Part shown: positions 30,928 through 31,945 of the stretch, one piece after another
Layout: each line of letters begins with the position of its first letter
Position numbering within the stretch: the stretch's first letter is position 1
IMG/VR virus record: IMGVR_UViG_3300048590_000042
Coordinates: 1 to 31,945 of that record
Source: a virus
DNA length: 31,945 nt
Direction: 5' to 3' (one strand)
Made by a program: the position numbers and the translations under genes
Notes under the pieces: model-generated
Seen by the model: the letters and a program-made list of their open reading frames with translations, nothing else
Databases searched by the model: none
What the model was told of the DNA's origin: nothing

Positions 30928-31243
30928 GCATGGCCGCGTCGATGGCGGCGTCCAACTGTTCCAGCGTTTTCCACTGATTGCCGCCCATGTACTGACCCCA
31001 CGCCGGATGAAACACTCCGGGCGGGGCGCGATCGTAAGACGCCCGCAGCCACCGATACCGCTCCGCGTCCTTGCGCAGCGCCGCGTTCTCGGCGGTCAAA
31101 GCGTCGTGCTTATCCCGCCACTCATGCGCCCACCGCTGTTGTGCTTTGCCGTGGGCGTCGGCTTCGGCCAGCCGCGCCTCTGCTTTCATGGCGCGCTCGT
31201 ACCAGTGTGCCGCGTTGCTTGTTCCTTCGTCGTTGATTTTCAT
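30911..31243 (-). CDS. Phage accessory protein with DAERYRWLR motif (Ea22/Ead-like)
   Basis: 110 residues. I chose ATG 31243 because AGGAGG (complement of 31251-31256) lies seven bases upstream; a longer frame to 31267 lacks such a site. The chain has helices (AHWYERAMKAEARLAEADAHGKAQQ, DALTAENAALRKDAERYRWLRASYDRAPPGVFHP) and the motif RKDAERYRWLR, which recurs in accessory proteins of lambdoid and related phages. It ends with LEQLDAAIDAAMQEGER. No known enzymatic domain. The ATG overlaps the stop of the gene upstream on this strand. Confidence 0.65.
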   Translation of the reverse strand: MKINDEGTSNAAHWYERAMKAEARLAEADAHGKAQQRWAHEWRDKHDALTAENAALRKDAERYRWLRASYDRAPPGVFHPAWGQYMGGNQWKTLEQLDAAIDAAMQEGER

Positions 31244-31945
31244 GGTGCAGCCTCCTGTGCGATGCATCCCGGCGCGTGCTGACCAACGCCTTCACAGCAC
31301 ACAAAGGCTTTGACGTTGCCGCCTGCGCCAGTGGGCGATCTAGTGCGCCACAGCATCGCGTCCCGCACTAGCGCGTCGTAATCCTGCTGCGTCAGGCCGG
31401 TAACAGCCGCCGCGCCGTGAAGAAACCTCTGCGCCTCGGCAAATTGTGCATAGGTTGCGTCACGTTCCCCTGATGCGATGCACGCGATGTTCTCAAGCCG
31501 CACTTCCGTGTTGACCGGACGCGGTTCGGCGGCGATGCCGTGAATGCGCGTCAATAACCCCCGAAGCCGCACGTTGTCGGCTTCCGAGTCCTCTAGGTCG
31601 CGCTCTACGTTGTAGAATTTGACGCGCAGGGCGACGATTTCAGCGTTCGGCAAGTCCTCCCGGCACATCGCCTGCGCGTAGGGCCACTCAGCCGGTGCGC
31701 TGCCCTTGTACCGCAGCGTGCCAAGTCCACTACAGGTTAGGCAGATACGATCCGTGCCTGCATACGCGCCTTCCCCTTTGCACGCTTCACACATGACCTC
31801 CTGAACAGCCGGTGCGCCGTGAGGAAACCTCTGCTCCTCGACCGATTGTGCATAGGCTGCGTCACGCACGCGCTTTTGCAGCCCCGGTGGAATGTGAGCC
31901 GCCGCCGACGAGTGCCACAAGTCGCAAACCAACTGCGCAAGGGCG
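31240..31945 (-). CDS. Zinc-finger-like phage accessory protein, 5' partial
   Basis: The frame is open to the right edge of the window (TTG at 31932 is not a convincing start), so the gene is cut at its 5' end; about 235 residues are visible. It carries CEACKGEGAYAG...CLTCSGLGTL, a half DnaJ-type zinc finger (two CxxCxGxG), a central coiled segment (FYNVERDLEDSEADNVRLRGLL), and a Cys/His-rich end (FVCCEGVGQHAPGC). A stretch of about 20 residues, RDAxYAQxxExQRFxHGAxAV, occurs twice, around 31803-31866 and 31401-31464 in DNA. Function unknown; similar proteins occur in phage accessory operons. Confidence 0.6.
   Translation of the reverse strand, partial: ALAQLVCDLWHSSAAAHIPPGLQKRVRDAAYAQSVEEQRFPHGAPAVQEVMCEACKGEGAYAGTDRICLTCSGLGTLRYKGSAPAEWPYAQAMCREDLPNAEIVALRVKFYNVERDLEDSEADNVRLRGLLTRIHGIAAEPRPVNTEVRLENIACIASGERDATYAQFAEAQRFLHGAAAVTGLTQQDYDALVRDAMLWRTRSPTGAGGNVKAFVCCEGVGQHAPGCIAQEAAP
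31401..31464 (-). repeat. 64-bp imperfect coding repeat, copy 1
   Basis: Related without gaps to 31803-31866 in the same gene. Both encode RDAxYAQxxExQRFxHGAxAV, differing at scattered bases, so the duplication is not very recent. Confidence 0.75.
31803..31866 (-). repeat. 64-bp imperfect coding repeat, copy 2
   Basis: Second copy of the 31401-31464 segment, in the N-terminal part of the same protein, about 400 bases away. Confidence 0.75.

Overview
This 32 kb window is the late (structural, packaging and lysis) region of a tailed double-stranded DNA phage or prophage with a long non-contractile tail (siphovirus type), closed by the start of an oppositely oriented accessory operon. The sequence is GC-rich. 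A nested Rz/Rz1-type spanin pair with a lipoprotein signal indicates a Gram-negative host. No integrase, repressor, replication gene, tRNA, rRNA or CRISPR array was seen, so lifestyle and exact host cannot be read from the window.

Layout. (1) Positions 1-7310, plus strand: a surface or fibre-like module. It has two lectin-like proteins (the first cut by the window edge), several small beta-rich proteins, a 691-residue protein built from about 24 copies of a 21-residue beta repeat, a fibre-tail-adaptor-like protein and a minor tail protein Z-like protein. This module lies upstream of the terminase, an unusual place. (2) 7311-8270: an HNH endonuclease gene that looks like an independent cassette with its own sigma70-like promoter and a strong 5' hairpin, followed by a 114-base gap before the terminase that holds a palindrome and is a possible cos or regulatory site. 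(3) 8271-14437: lambda-type small and large terminase subunits, a gpW-like connector protein, a lambda-family portal, and a prohead protease fused to the major capsid protein. The fusion has a strong internal ribosome binding site that could also yield capsid protein alone. (4) 14446-15684: a small DUF115/MptE-like protein, a very small protein and a SAM methyltransferase set inside the head genes. (5) 15677-23420: head-tail joining protein, tail terminator, tail tube protein, a G/GT tail chaperone pair with a textbook A AAA AAC -1 frameshift site, a short tape measure, tail tip proteins, an NlpC-like peptidase and a gpJ-like central tail protein. (6) 23417-28596: adhesion genes, including a protein with two Fn3 domains and a glycosidase-like TIM barrel, and a PASTA-containing protein whose C-terminal half is a paralogue of the tail tip protein at 18768. 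(7) 28571-30233: lysis cassette (XhlA-like membrane protein, M15 peptidase endolysin, holin-like protein, i-spanin with embedded o-spanin). (8) 30184-31945, minus strand: four ATGA-overlapping genes for coiled-coil and zinc-finger-like proteins, of the kind found in phage accessory or early operons, converging on the lysis genes.

Nearly all plus-strand genes touch or overlap by 1-4 bases, so the late region reads as one long, translationally coupled transcription unit. The only gaps above 50 bases flank the HNH gene. The most unusual items are the repeat protein with its hydrophobic FWLGG inserts, the HNH promoter/hairpin cassette, the PASTA fusion paralogue, the glycosidase-like fibre protein, and the DUF115-like/methyltransferase pair inside the head module. 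All functional calls come from reading the sequence; no database search was run.
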